Below, one piece after another: positions 29,316 to 36,027 of a DNA stretch of 64,000 bases. The position numbers and the translations under genes were made by a program. The stretch covers positions 2,760,001-2,824,000 of the forward strand of contig NZ_AP021846.1 of assembly GCF_009176705.1 (NCBI RefSeq), given 5' to 3'. Numbering within the stretch: position 1 is the first letter of the stretch; every line of letters begins with the position of its first letter. The DNA comes from Pseudoalteromonas sp. A25. Lineage in GTDB: Bacteria > Pseudomonadota > Gammaproteobacteria > Enterobacterales > Alteromonadaceae. Below the pieces are notes generated by a model that was given only the letters and a program-made list of their open reading frames with translations, did not search any database and was not told where the DNA came from.

Positions 29316-30482
29316 ATGTTAACGCTTATTCAAGGAGCAAGTTTATACACTCCAACTTATCAGGGCACCAAGGATGTGTTACTAGCAGGCTCAAAGGTCA
29401 TAGATATTCAGTCGCACATTGAGCTAGAAACGAGTACTTCGGTTAAAAAAATTAACGCCTGCGAGTATATCCTTGCACCTGGGTTTGTTGATTCTTTGGT
29501 ACATATTACTGGTGGCGGTGGTGAAGCAGGTTTTGCAAGCCGTACACCAGAAATGAATTTAACCGATGCTACTTTGTCTGGCATTACAACAGTAATTGGC
29601 GCATTGGGCACAGACTCTAGTAGCCGCACTCTTAGCAATCTGATAGCCAAAGCCAAAGGGCTAAAAGAACAAGGTCTAAACGTATTTTGTCATACTGGGT
29701 CTTATCACTTACCCGCCAAAACCTTAACAGGCAGTATTACTGACGACTTAATGTATATCGAAGAGTTTGTTGGGGTTGGAGAGGTTGCAATCTCTGATCA
29801 TCGCAGTAGCCAACCTACCACGCAGCAATTGGCCCAGCTTGCAGCTGAAGCCAAAGTGGCTGGTATGCTAAGTGGCAAAAGCGGCATAGTGAGTGTGCAT
29901 GTTGGACCTCAAAAAAGCCATTTAGCTTTGCTACATGAAGTGGCAAACAGCACAGATATTAACCTTTGCACGTTTTACCCCACTCACATGAATCGCAATA
30001 AAGCGCTTTTGGACTCTGGTATTCAGTTTTGCAATGCCGGTGGCACTATCGATTTTACAGCGAGTACGACCCAATATGACCTTGAGCATGGCGAATATTC
30101 TGCCGCTCAAGCGCTAGCCTATTGTATCAATCAAGGAGTTAACCCAGCACAACTAACTATTAGCTCTGATGGTCATGCAAGCTTACCGATTTTTGACCAA
30201 CAGCTAAATCTAGTAGGCCTAGAGATCGGTAAAGAAGACTCCTTGCACCATGCATTTGTTCAAGCTGTAAAAGAATTTAATGTATCAATCGAACACGCGC
30301 TAATGGCAATTACAAGCAACCCCGCAAATGTACTTGGTATTGAAAAGGGACATATCAGCGTAAATTGTGATGCTGACTTAGTGCTATTAGATAAAAACAC
30401 TTTGTTACCTAACTACGTATGGAGTAATGGCATTTTAATGGTTGAAAACAGTACGCCAATAGTAAAAGGTATGTTTGAGTAA
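29316..30482 (+). CDS. iadA: Isoaspartyl dipeptidase (IadA-like) with altered metal-ligand motif
   Basis: A 388-residue amidohydrolase-superfamily enzyme that hydrolyses beta-aspartyl dipeptides to aspartate plus the partner amino acid. It aligns with E. coli IadA throughout: GGGGEAGF (Glu70), Tyr130 in TGSYHLPAKTLTGS, ISDHRSSQP, His195, THMNRN (His224) and SSDGHAS (Asp285). Two ligand positions differ. The HxH motif of E. coli (His68-x-His70) is LVH here (Leu61, His63), and the usual carboxylated Lys162 corresponds to Glu156. Glu can bridge metals in some amidohydrolases, but loss of one HxH histidine is unusual. The gene directly follows the YfcC transporter (12-base gap, AAGAG ribosome binding site). 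Its context suggests beta-Asp-Arg from cyanophycin as substrate. Confidence 0.88.
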   Translation: MLTLIQGASLYTPTYQGTKDVLLAGSKVIDIQSHIELETSTSVKKINACEYILAPGFVDSLVHITGGGGEAGFASRTPEMNLTDATLSGITTVIGALGTDSSSRTLSNLIAKAKGLKEQGLNVFCHTGSYHLPAKTLTGSITDDLMYIEEFVGVGEVAISDHRSSQPTTQQLAQLAAEAKVAGMLSGKSGIVSVHVGPQKSHLALLHEVANSTDINLCTFYPTHMNRNKALLDSGIQFCNAGGTIDFTASTTQYDLEHGEYSAAQALAYCINQGVNPAQLTISSDGHASLPIFDQQLNLVGLEIGKEDSLHHAFVQAVKEFNVSIEHALMAITSNPANVLGIEKGHISVNCDADLVLLDKNTLLPNYVWSNGILMVENSTPIVKGMFE

Positions 30483-30488
30483 TATAAT

Positions 30489-30517
30489 ATTGAGCCCTGT
30501 AACTTTTTGGGCTCAAT
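30489..30517 (+). terminator. Rho-independent terminator of the peptide-use operon
   Basis: 9-bp perfect stem (attgagccc / gggctcaat) with an 11-base loop beginning six bases after the iadA stop, followed by a T-rich stretch (gtctcatatttctttt). Confidence 0.75.
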
Positions 30518-30603
30518 GTCTCATATTTCTTTTGCTTAGTTATCGCTCTGAGTGGTTAAAAAACCTGAGGTCATTTTAATCCTTTACGCATGTTCTCATC
30601 GCT

Positions 30604-32205
30604 TTAAGGTGATAACGTGTTATTTCTACAATGAAACTTTCCAATAAATTGGTTAACCAAGCTTTCTTGATCCTGCAGTGAGTTTTGTGTTGCTGTTACC
30701 GAGCTTAAGCTGCGAGCCGCACTTTGCAAAGAATCATCAGCAAGCTGTGAAATGCTGACCGCGTTCTGATTGAGCTCATTTGAAACATCAGACATTTCTT
30801 CTGCAGAAGTTGCGATTTGATAACTGAGACTAGAAATATCGTTCACAATGTTTGTGATCGAATCCAAACTAGCTTTCGTTCCTTGGGCTTTTTCAACACA
30901 GCTAGCGGACTTAGCTACACCATTTTTAATAGCCGCTACGGCATTTTCTGTACGCAGCTTTAGGTCTGCTACTATCTGATCGATTTCTTTGGTTGATTCT
31001 TGCGTGCGCTGTGCAAGCGCCCTAACTTCATCGGCTACCACAGCAAAGCCTCTGCCTTGCTCTCCAGCCCTGGCAGCTTCAATAGCTGCATTTAGCGCAA
31101 GTAAATTAGTTTGCTCAGATATAGAGCGGATCACATCAACTACACTACCGATATTAGCAGTTTGGGCGTTTAGCTCTTCGATATCACTTTGAGTTTTTAG
31201 TAATTCGTCACAAAGTTGGTCATTGTTGGCAATATTCTCTTCTACCGCATGATTACCCGCAGCCACTGAGGTAAGCGCTTTTTCTGTTTGCTCTGCCGCC
31301 CCTGAGGTATTGCCCGCAACCTCTGAGATACTTTGTGTCATTTGGTTAAGTGCAGTGGCCAGAGAGCCAGTTTGCGCTTGCTGAGAGTTTAACAACTCTG
31401 AACTACATTCACATTCAGTCGCCATGTGCATGGCGTCGCTTTTTACCGTATCGCACGCATCTTTTACACGACCCAATACAGCCCTAAGCTCCCCCTCCCT
31501 AGCTAATAACGCCAGCTCTATGGCACTAATATCATTTACTTTATTTAAATATATTTTTTGCATCAGCGGATTATTACAAACTAGCTTCGCTTTTTCACTT
31601 AACTGACGAACAGGTTTTAACCGCCAATGTGTAATAGCCAAAGTGCCCGCTAGCAATATAGTCTCAAATATATATAGCCAAGGTGTTGGCAGGTACATGA
31701 CAAGAAGTGTCAATAAGTAAAAAATACAAATAATAGCTATCATTTGTGACGATAAAGACCAAGAGTATCTCGCCAGCTTTTGAGCTGACACGCCTTGATT
31801 TAGCTGCTGATAAACTTTCTCTGCACGAGCCACCACCTCTCTATTAGGCTTGGTTCGCACCGATTGATATTCTATGGTTTTGCCTGCGCTATCTGTTATC
31901 GGCGTAACGTATGCGTTAACCCAATAATGGTCGCCATTTTTACAACGATTTTTGACCATACCCATCCATGACTTTCCTGAACCAATATAGCTCCACAAAT
32001 CTTCAAATGCTGCTTTAGGCATCGTTGGATGGCGAACAACATTATGAGGCTGACCGACTAGCTCATTCAGATCATACCCTGCCACTTCACAAAAATGATG
32101 ATTTGCGTAAGTGATCTTCCCCGTTGGATCTGTAGTAGACAACAGATTGAAGTGCGACGGATAATCGTTTTCTTTATTTGTATAATCCTGCTGACCATTG
32201 CGCAT
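30604..32205 (-). CDS. Aer-like methyl-accepting chemotaxis protein with PAS domain
   Basis: A 533-residue chemoreceptor. An N-terminal PAS domain (about 20-120, [36 protein letters not shown]) of the Aer type is followed by two adjacent membrane helices at about 150-195 with almost no periplasmic loop, then the cytoplasmic signalling domain. The hairpin tip that binds CheA/CheW is intact ([37 protein letters not shown]). The layout suggests sensing of a cytoplasmic or redox cue rather than a periplasmic ligand. It is convergent with the iadA operon and 225 bases from the tRNA-Glu array. There are no adjacent che genes. Confidence 0.92.
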   Translation of the reverse strand: MRNGQQDYTNKENDYPSHFNLLSTTDPTGKITYANHHFCEVAGYDLNELVGQPHNVVRHPTMPKAAFEDLWSYIGSGKSWMGMVKNRCKNGDHYWVNAYVTPITDSAGKTIEYQSVRTKPNREVVARAEKVYQQLNQGVSAQKLARYSWSLSSQMIAIICIFYLLTLLVMYLPTPWLYIFETILLAGTLAITHWRLKPVRQLSEKAKLVCNNPLMQKIYLNKVNDISAIELALLAREGELRAVLGRVKDACDTVKSDAMHMATECECSSELLNSQQAQTGSLATALNQMTQSISEVAGNTSGAAEQTEKALTSVAAGNHAVEENIANNDQLCDELLKTQSDIEELNAQTANIGSVVDVIRSISEQTNLLALNAAIEAARAGEQGRGFAVVADEVRALAQRTQESTKEIDQIVADLKLRTENAVAAIKNGVAKSASCVEKAQGTKASLDSITNIVNDISSLSYQIATSAEEMSDVSNELNQNAVSISQLADDSLQSAARSLSSVTATQNSLQDQESLVNQFIGKFHCRNNTLSP

Positions 32206-32429
32206 TATTTTTTCTCTTTAAGATAAAAATGCAATGATAAATTATTAGTTTTGTAATGGTTTGAGAATAGTTCCCTAAAATTTGTTTGCGATCAACGCAA
32301 CAAACAATTTGTATAAAAAGCAAACAGAGAAATAGAAAGTTAGGATAGAGGCTAAAGTTAGGGTAGAAAATAAAATAGACTAGTTTTTTATAAAATAGCT
32401 TAAATGGATAGAATGACATACAGAAGAAA

Positions 32430-32505
32430 TGGCGTCCCCTAGGGGATTCGAACCCCTGTTACCGCCGTGAAAGGGCGGTGTCCTAGGCCTCTAGACGAAG
32501 GGGAC
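32430..32505 (-). tRNA. tRNA-Glu (TTC), copy 7 of array
   Basis: 76 bases including encoded CCA. The reverse strand reads GTCCCCTTCGTCTAGAGGCC with anticodon TTC in CCCTTTCACGG. It is the last gene of an Ala-Glu array read right to left. Confidence 0.97.
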
Positions 32506-32578
32506 ACAGAATGTGTCAATAGGACTGGCTATTTTAACTCGCACCATATGAGTTTTTTGTACTTCACCTAAAGTAAAG

Positions 32579-32654
32579 TGGCGTCCCCTAGGGGATTCGA
32601 ACCCCTGTTACCGCCGTGAAAGGGCGGTGTCCTAGGCCTCTAGACGAAGGGGAC
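32579..32654 (-). tRNA. tRNA-Glu (TTC), copy 6
   Basis: Identical 76-base gene with CCA. The spacer to copy 5 is long because it carries a duplicated roughly 150-base insert (32655-32815). Confidence 0.97.
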
Positions 32655-32815
32655 GCAGAAATTGGTTTGCAAATCACTGATTTGCTATTTCTGCGTTAGA
32701 TGAGGCCGAGCCTGCGAGGCGAATGGCCTTATTATCTTTTGCAGAAATTAGTTTGAGTATCGAAGATGCTCTTAGTGAGTATCTAGGTGCTCATTCCTGT
32801 GTCACTAGGACTGGC
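32655..32815 (-). repeat. Duplicated spacer insert, copy A
   Basis: This spacer segment is nearly identical to 33387-33535 and absent from the other tRNA-Glu spacers. It begins with an inverted pair (gcagaaat / atttctgc) that can form a hairpin, followed by a GCGAGGCGAATGGCC-containing stretch. No ORF is present. Confidence 0.7.
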
Positions 32816-32865
32816 TGTTTTAACTCGCACCATATGAGTTTTTTTGTACTTCACTTAAAGTAAAG

Positions 32866-32941
32866 TGGCGTCCCCTAGGGGATTCGAACCCCTGTTACCG
32901 CCGTGAAAGGGCGGTGTCCTAGGCCTCTAGACGAAGGGGAC
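32866..32941 (-). tRNA. tRNA-Glu (TTC), copy 5
   Basis: 76-base gene with CCA, identical in sequence to its neighbours. Confidence 0.97.
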
Positions 32942-33012
32942 ACTGAATGTGTCACTAGGACTGGCTGTTTTAACTCGCACCATATGAGTTTTTTACTCTA
33001 CCTTAAGTAAAG

Positions 33013-33088
33013 TGGCGTCCCCTAGGGGATTCGAACCCCTGTTACCGCCGTGAAAGGGCGGTGTCCTAGGCCTCTAGACGAAGGGGAC
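33013..33088 (-). tRNA. tRNA-Glu (TTC), copy 4
   Basis: 76-base gene with CCA. The short spacers on both sides (about 71-74 bases) share the conserved GACTGGCT and CGCACCATATGAG segments found throughout the array. Confidence 0.97.
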
Positions 33089-33161
33089 ACAGAATGTGTC
33101 ACTAGGACTGGCTATTTTAACTCGCACCATATGAGCTTTTTTTACTTTACCTTAAGTAAAG

Positions 33162-33237
33162 TGGCGTCCCCTAGGGGATTCGAACCCCTGTTACCGCCGT
33201 GAAAGGGCGGTGTCCTAGGCCTCTAGACGAAGGGGAC
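33162..33237 (-). tRNA. tRNA-Glu (TTC), copy 3
   Basis: 76-base gene with CCA, identical to its neighbours. Confidence 0.97.
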
Positions 33238-33310
33238 ACAAAATGTGTCACTAGGACTGGCTATTTCAACTCGCACCATATGAGTTTTTTGTACTTCACC
33301 TAAAGTAAAG

Positions 33311-33386
33311 TGGCGTCCCCTAGGGGATTCGAACCCCTGTTACCGCCGTGAAAGGGCGGTGTCCTAGGCCTCTAGACGAAGGGGAC
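33311..33386 (-). tRNA. tRNA-Glu (TTC), copy 2
   Basis: 76-base gene with CCA, followed by the second copy of the spacer insert on the higher-coordinate side. Confidence 0.97.
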
Positions 33387-33535
33387 GCAGAAATTGCTTT
33401 GCAAATCACTGATTTGCTATTTCTGCGTTAGATGAGACCGAGCCTGCGAGGCGAATGGCCTTATTATCTTTTGCAGAAATTGGTTTGAGTATCGAAGATG
33501 CTCTTAGTGAGTATCTAGATGCTCATTTCTGTGTC
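33387..33535 (-). repeat. Duplicated spacer insert, copy B
   Basis: Near-identical to 32655-32815, differing by a handful of substitutions. The matching position relative to a tRNA-Glu gene shows that a tRNA-plus-spacer block was duplicated. Confidence 0.7.
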
Positions 33536-33624
33536 ACTAGGACTGGCTGTTTTGACTCGCACCATATGAGATTTAATTTTACAAGCTACTCGAGAACTTG
33601 CAAAAACATCACTTAAAAATTAAG

Positions 33625-33700
33625 TGGCGTCCCCTAGGGGATTCGAACCCCTGTTACCGCCGTGAAAGGGCGGTGTCCTAGGCCTCTAGACGAAGGGGAC
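33625..33700 (-). tRNA. tRNA-Glu (TTC), copy 1
   Basis: 76-base gene with CCA. It directly follows tRNA-Ala in the transcription order. Confidence 0.97.
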
Positions 33701-33737
33701 ACTAAAATGTGTTCTAGGACAATGCACTAATAAGAAA

Positions 33738-33813
33738 TGGTGGAGCTATGCGGGATCGAACCGCAGACCTCTTCGCTGCCAGCGAAGCGCTCTCCCAGCT
33801 GAGCTATAGCCCC
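33738..33813 (-). tRNA. tRNA-Ala (GGC)
   Basis: 76 bases with CCA. The reverse strand begins GGGGCTATAGCTCAGCTGGG and has anticodon GGC in GCTGGCAGC. It is the first gene of the minus-strand array. Confidence 0.97.
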
Positions 33814-33871
33814 ATTCCTTAACGAACCTAGCAAACAAAACTGTTTAACCGTATCGCTGAGTGCGGGGCGC

Positions 33872-33900
33872 ATTCTATGCAGGCCCACAAACAAAGTCAA
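33872..33900 (-). promoter_or_regulatory. Sigma70-type promoter of the tRNA-Ala/Glu array
   Basis: On the minus strand, TTGACT (33895-33900) and TAGAAT (33872-33877) are separated by 17 bases and followed by GCGCCCC, the GC-rich discriminator typical of growth-rate and stringent control of stable RNA. Confidence 0.75.
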
Positions 33901-34310
33901 CAATTTTTAGTGAACTTTTTACTAGGCGTTTTAAAAAACGTCAATTAGGCGACAATATAAACAAAAAACACCTTAACCACAATAAAAACCCTTGTTTTTG
34001 CTCAAAAAAGAACCGCCCTGCTAAATGAAGTAAACCATTTATTGCCTTCCCAAAAAATACAAATACCCCCTAAGCCACATCTTTACTTTTGAACAATCAC
34101 TCACCACCTTACAGCGAATTGATATAGAGCTACCCTAATATCAAAAATAAACTTAGCTTAGCTGCAAACAAACGGCTCCCCTACCCTAAACCCCTTAGCA
34201 GTTCGTAAAAAAGTCATGCAGGCTTCTAATTTTAGATCTCGTATATAATGAAGGGTTATCTATATTTGGCGATAAAAACCGCACCTAAACTAAATTTGTA
34301 ACTTCAAGTA
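33901..34310. other. Spacer between divergent tRNA arrays
   Basis: AT-rich region with no gene. It separates the two tRNA promoters, and I see no further clear element in it. Confidence 0.6.
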
Positions 34311-34338
34311 TTGACACTATTTCAAGTCTCCCTATAAT
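34311..34338 (+). promoter_or_regulatory. Sigma70-type promoter of the tRNA-Val array
   Basis: TTGACA (34311-34316) and TATAAT (34333-34338), both consensus, 16 bases apart, followed by a GC-rich AGCGCTCC discriminator about 50 bases before the first tRNA-Val. Confidence 0.85.
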
Positions 34339-34392
34339 AGCGCTCCACAACAACGCAGCAAACACTGTAACGTTGTTAGTAAATTTAGATAT

Positions 34393-34468
34393 GGGTCGTT
34401 AGCTCAGTTGGGAGAGCATCGCCCTTACAAGGCGAGGGTCACTGGTTCAAGTCCAGTACGACCCACCA
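34393..34468 (+). tRNA. tRNA-Val (TAC), copy 1
   Basis: 76 bases with CCA, beginning GGGTCGTTAGCTCAG, with anticodon TAC in CCCTTACAAGG. Confidence 0.97.
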
Positions 34469-34551
34469 CTTTTAAGTGGTAAATTGGAAGAGCATCGCCG
34501 CCCTTCTTAACGAAAGGCGAAGATAACTGGTAAATCCAGTCTCATCCACCA
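34469..34551 (+). pseudogene. Degenerate tRNA-like unit, type A1
   Basis: 83 bases that keep the D-loop-like TTGGAAGAGC, a T-arm-like ACTGG...CCAGT and a CCACCA end, but have lost the 5' acceptor strand and carry an expanded anticodon arm. Its loop would read CTTAACG (anticodon TAA by position). It is related to the units at 34739 and 34826. Confidence 0.7.
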
Positions 34552-34570
34552 TTATCTAAGGTTCTATATT

Positions 34571-34646
34571 GGGTCGTTAGCTCAGTTGGGAGAGCATCGC
34601 CCTTACAAGGCGAGGGTCACTGGTTCAAGTCCAGTACGACCCACCA
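34571..34646 (+). tRNA. tRNA-Val (TAC), copy 2
   Basis: 76 bases with CCA, identical to copy 1. Confidence 0.97.
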
Positions 34647-34662
34647 TGTAGAACACAGCTTA

Positions 34663-34738
34663 GGGTGATTAGCTCAGTTGGGAGAGCATCGCCCTTACAA
34701 GGCGAGGGTCACTGGTTCAAGTCCAGTATCACCCACCA
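34663..34738 (+). tRNA. tRNA-Val (TAC), copy 3, acceptor variant
   Basis: 76 bases with CCA. The acceptor stem is GGGTGAT/ATCACCC instead of GGGTCGT/ACGACCC, a compensated change, so the gene is still functional in form. Confidence 0.96.
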
Positions 34739-34825
34739 CTTTCTTAAGTGGGCAATTTGGGAGAGCATCGCCGCCCTTCATAACGAAAGGCGAAGATAAC
34801 TGGTTAAGTCCAGTATCACCCACCA
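34739..34825 (+). pseudogene. Degenerate tRNA-like unit, type A2
   Basis: 87 bases with TTGGGAGAGCATCGCC, a modified anticodon arm (CCCTTCATAACGAAAGG), a T-arm-like segment and a TATCACCCACCA end. It matches the acceptor variant of the preceding tRNA, from which it probably derives. Confidence 0.7.
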
Positions 34826-34912
34826 CTTTATTAAGTGGAAAATTTGGGAGAGCATCGCCGCCCTTCATAACGAAAGGCGAAGATAACTGGTTAAATCCAG
34901 TATCACCCACCA
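34826..34912 (+). pseudogene. Degenerate tRNA-like unit, type A3
   Basis: 87 bases, directly repeating A2 with few changes. A2 and A3 form a tandem duplication. Confidence 0.7.
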
Positions 34913-34953
34913 CTTTCTTAAGTTCTATAACTTAGAAAGTCAAATATCTAAAT

Positions 34954-35029
34954 GGGTCGTTAGCTCAGTTGGGAGAGCATCGCCCTTACAAGGCGAGGGT
35001 CACTGGTTCAAGTCCAGTACGACCCACCA
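34954..35029 (+). tRNA. tRNA-Val (TAC), copy 4
   Basis: 76 bases with CCA, identical to copy 1. Confidence 0.97.
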
Positions 35030-35045
35030 TTTAGATACTCTTTGC

Positions 35046-35121
35046 GGGTCGTTAGCTCAGTTGGGAGAGCATCGCCCTTACAAGGCGAGGGTCACTGGTT
35101 CAAGTCCAGTACGACCCACCA
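35046..35121 (+). tRNA. tRNA-Val (TAC), copy 5
   Basis: 76 bases with CCA, identical to copy 1. Confidence 0.97.
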
Positions 35122-35154
35122 TTAATTTGGTAAACGTAAAGAACTGATTACTTG

Positions 35155-35230
35155 GGGTCGTTAGCTCAGTTGGGAGAGCATCGCCCTTACAAGGCGAGGG
35201 TCACTGGTTCAAGTCCAGTACGACCCACCA
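35155..35230 (+). tRNA. tRNA-Val (TAC), copy 6
   Basis: 76 bases with CCA, identical to copy 1. It is immediately followed by the 82-bp tandem repeat. Confidence 0.97.
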
Positions 35231-35476
35231 TGTAATCAAAAACATAGTGGAGTGCATCGCCACCTTTTATTAGGCAAAGGCGAGACTGGTTCAAATCAAG
35301 CGCAACCCACCATGTAATCAAAAACATAGTGGAGTGCATCGCCACCTTTTATTAGGCAAAGGCGAGACTGGTTCAAATCAAGCGCAACCCACCATGTAAT
35401 CAAAAACATTGTGGAGTGCATCGCCACCTTTTATTAGGCAAAGGCGAGACTGGTTCAAATCAAGCGCAACCCACCA
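35231..35476 (+). repeat. Three tandem 82-bp tRNA-like units (type B)
   Basis: Three head-to-tail 82-base units (35231-35312, 35313-35394, 35395-35476) differ at essentially one base. Each keeps GCATCGCC, GGCGAG, ACTGGTTCAAAT and a CAACCCACCA end, but has no 5' acceptor strand and no normal anticodon loop. They are relics of a tRNA-Val plus spacer that have been amplified. Confidence 0.85.
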
Positions 35477-35511
35477 TGTAAAAAAATATTGAAGAGTTTC
35501 CAAATATATGT

Positions 35512-35587
35512 GGGTGATTAGCTCAGTTGGGAGAGCATCGCCCTTACAAGGCGAGGGTCACTGGTTCAAGTCCAGTATCACCCACCA
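35512..35587 (+). tRNA. tRNA-Val (TAC), copy 7, acceptor variant
   Basis: 76 bases with CCA, carrying the same GGGTGAT/ATCACCC acceptor as copy 3. It is the last gene of the plus-strand array. Confidence 0.96.
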
Positions 35588-35743
35588 CATATCTAACTTA
35601 CCAACCCTACCTAGCACATATTAACAATATCTAGTTCAAGTCAATAGACGATAACCGTCACCTTAAACAAACATAGATTGATGATAGCCTCACTGCTAAT
35701 TTATTTTATTTAACTCAAGCTCGGTTGTCGGTTGCTACACTTA

Positions 35744-35905
35744 ATACCAATTTTATTAATACATTGATCATTCTAGCGAGCTAAATAACTCATTAACTGC
35801 GTTAAATCTTTCTCATGTAGAATAACTACATAGCGAAATATTTGCCTTGTTACTAAGCCATTTATCTGTCGCAATATCTGATCACCAATTTAATGCAATT
35901 GGTAT
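35744..35905. repeat. Dispersed MITE-like repeat, long copy (162 bp)
   Basis: Full-length version of the element at 144-270, with inverted termini ATACCAATT/AATTGGTAT and an additional 35-bp internal block (about 35826-35861). It lies in the otherwise empty 440-base gap between the tRNA-Val array and the TPR protein gene. Confidence 0.75.
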
Positions 35906-36027
35906 AACTTCTTTTAAAACCAGTACTTTTGGGTCATTTATTTTTGTCATACAGCGCTAAACATTTTAAATCTTTGTATAAACGACTAAACTTGAGACAA
36001 GCTAATTATTAGAAGTAAATATATTTC

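Noticed and set aside
32655-33535. Spacer repeats of the tRNA-Glu array as a CRISPR
   Set aside because: The repeats are tRNA genes with conserved spacers rather than short identical repeats with unique spacers.
34678-34935. Frames of 72-85 codons on both strands through the tRNA-Val array
   Set aside because: They are artefacts of the repeated tRNA and tRNA-like sequence; the peptides are internally repetitive.
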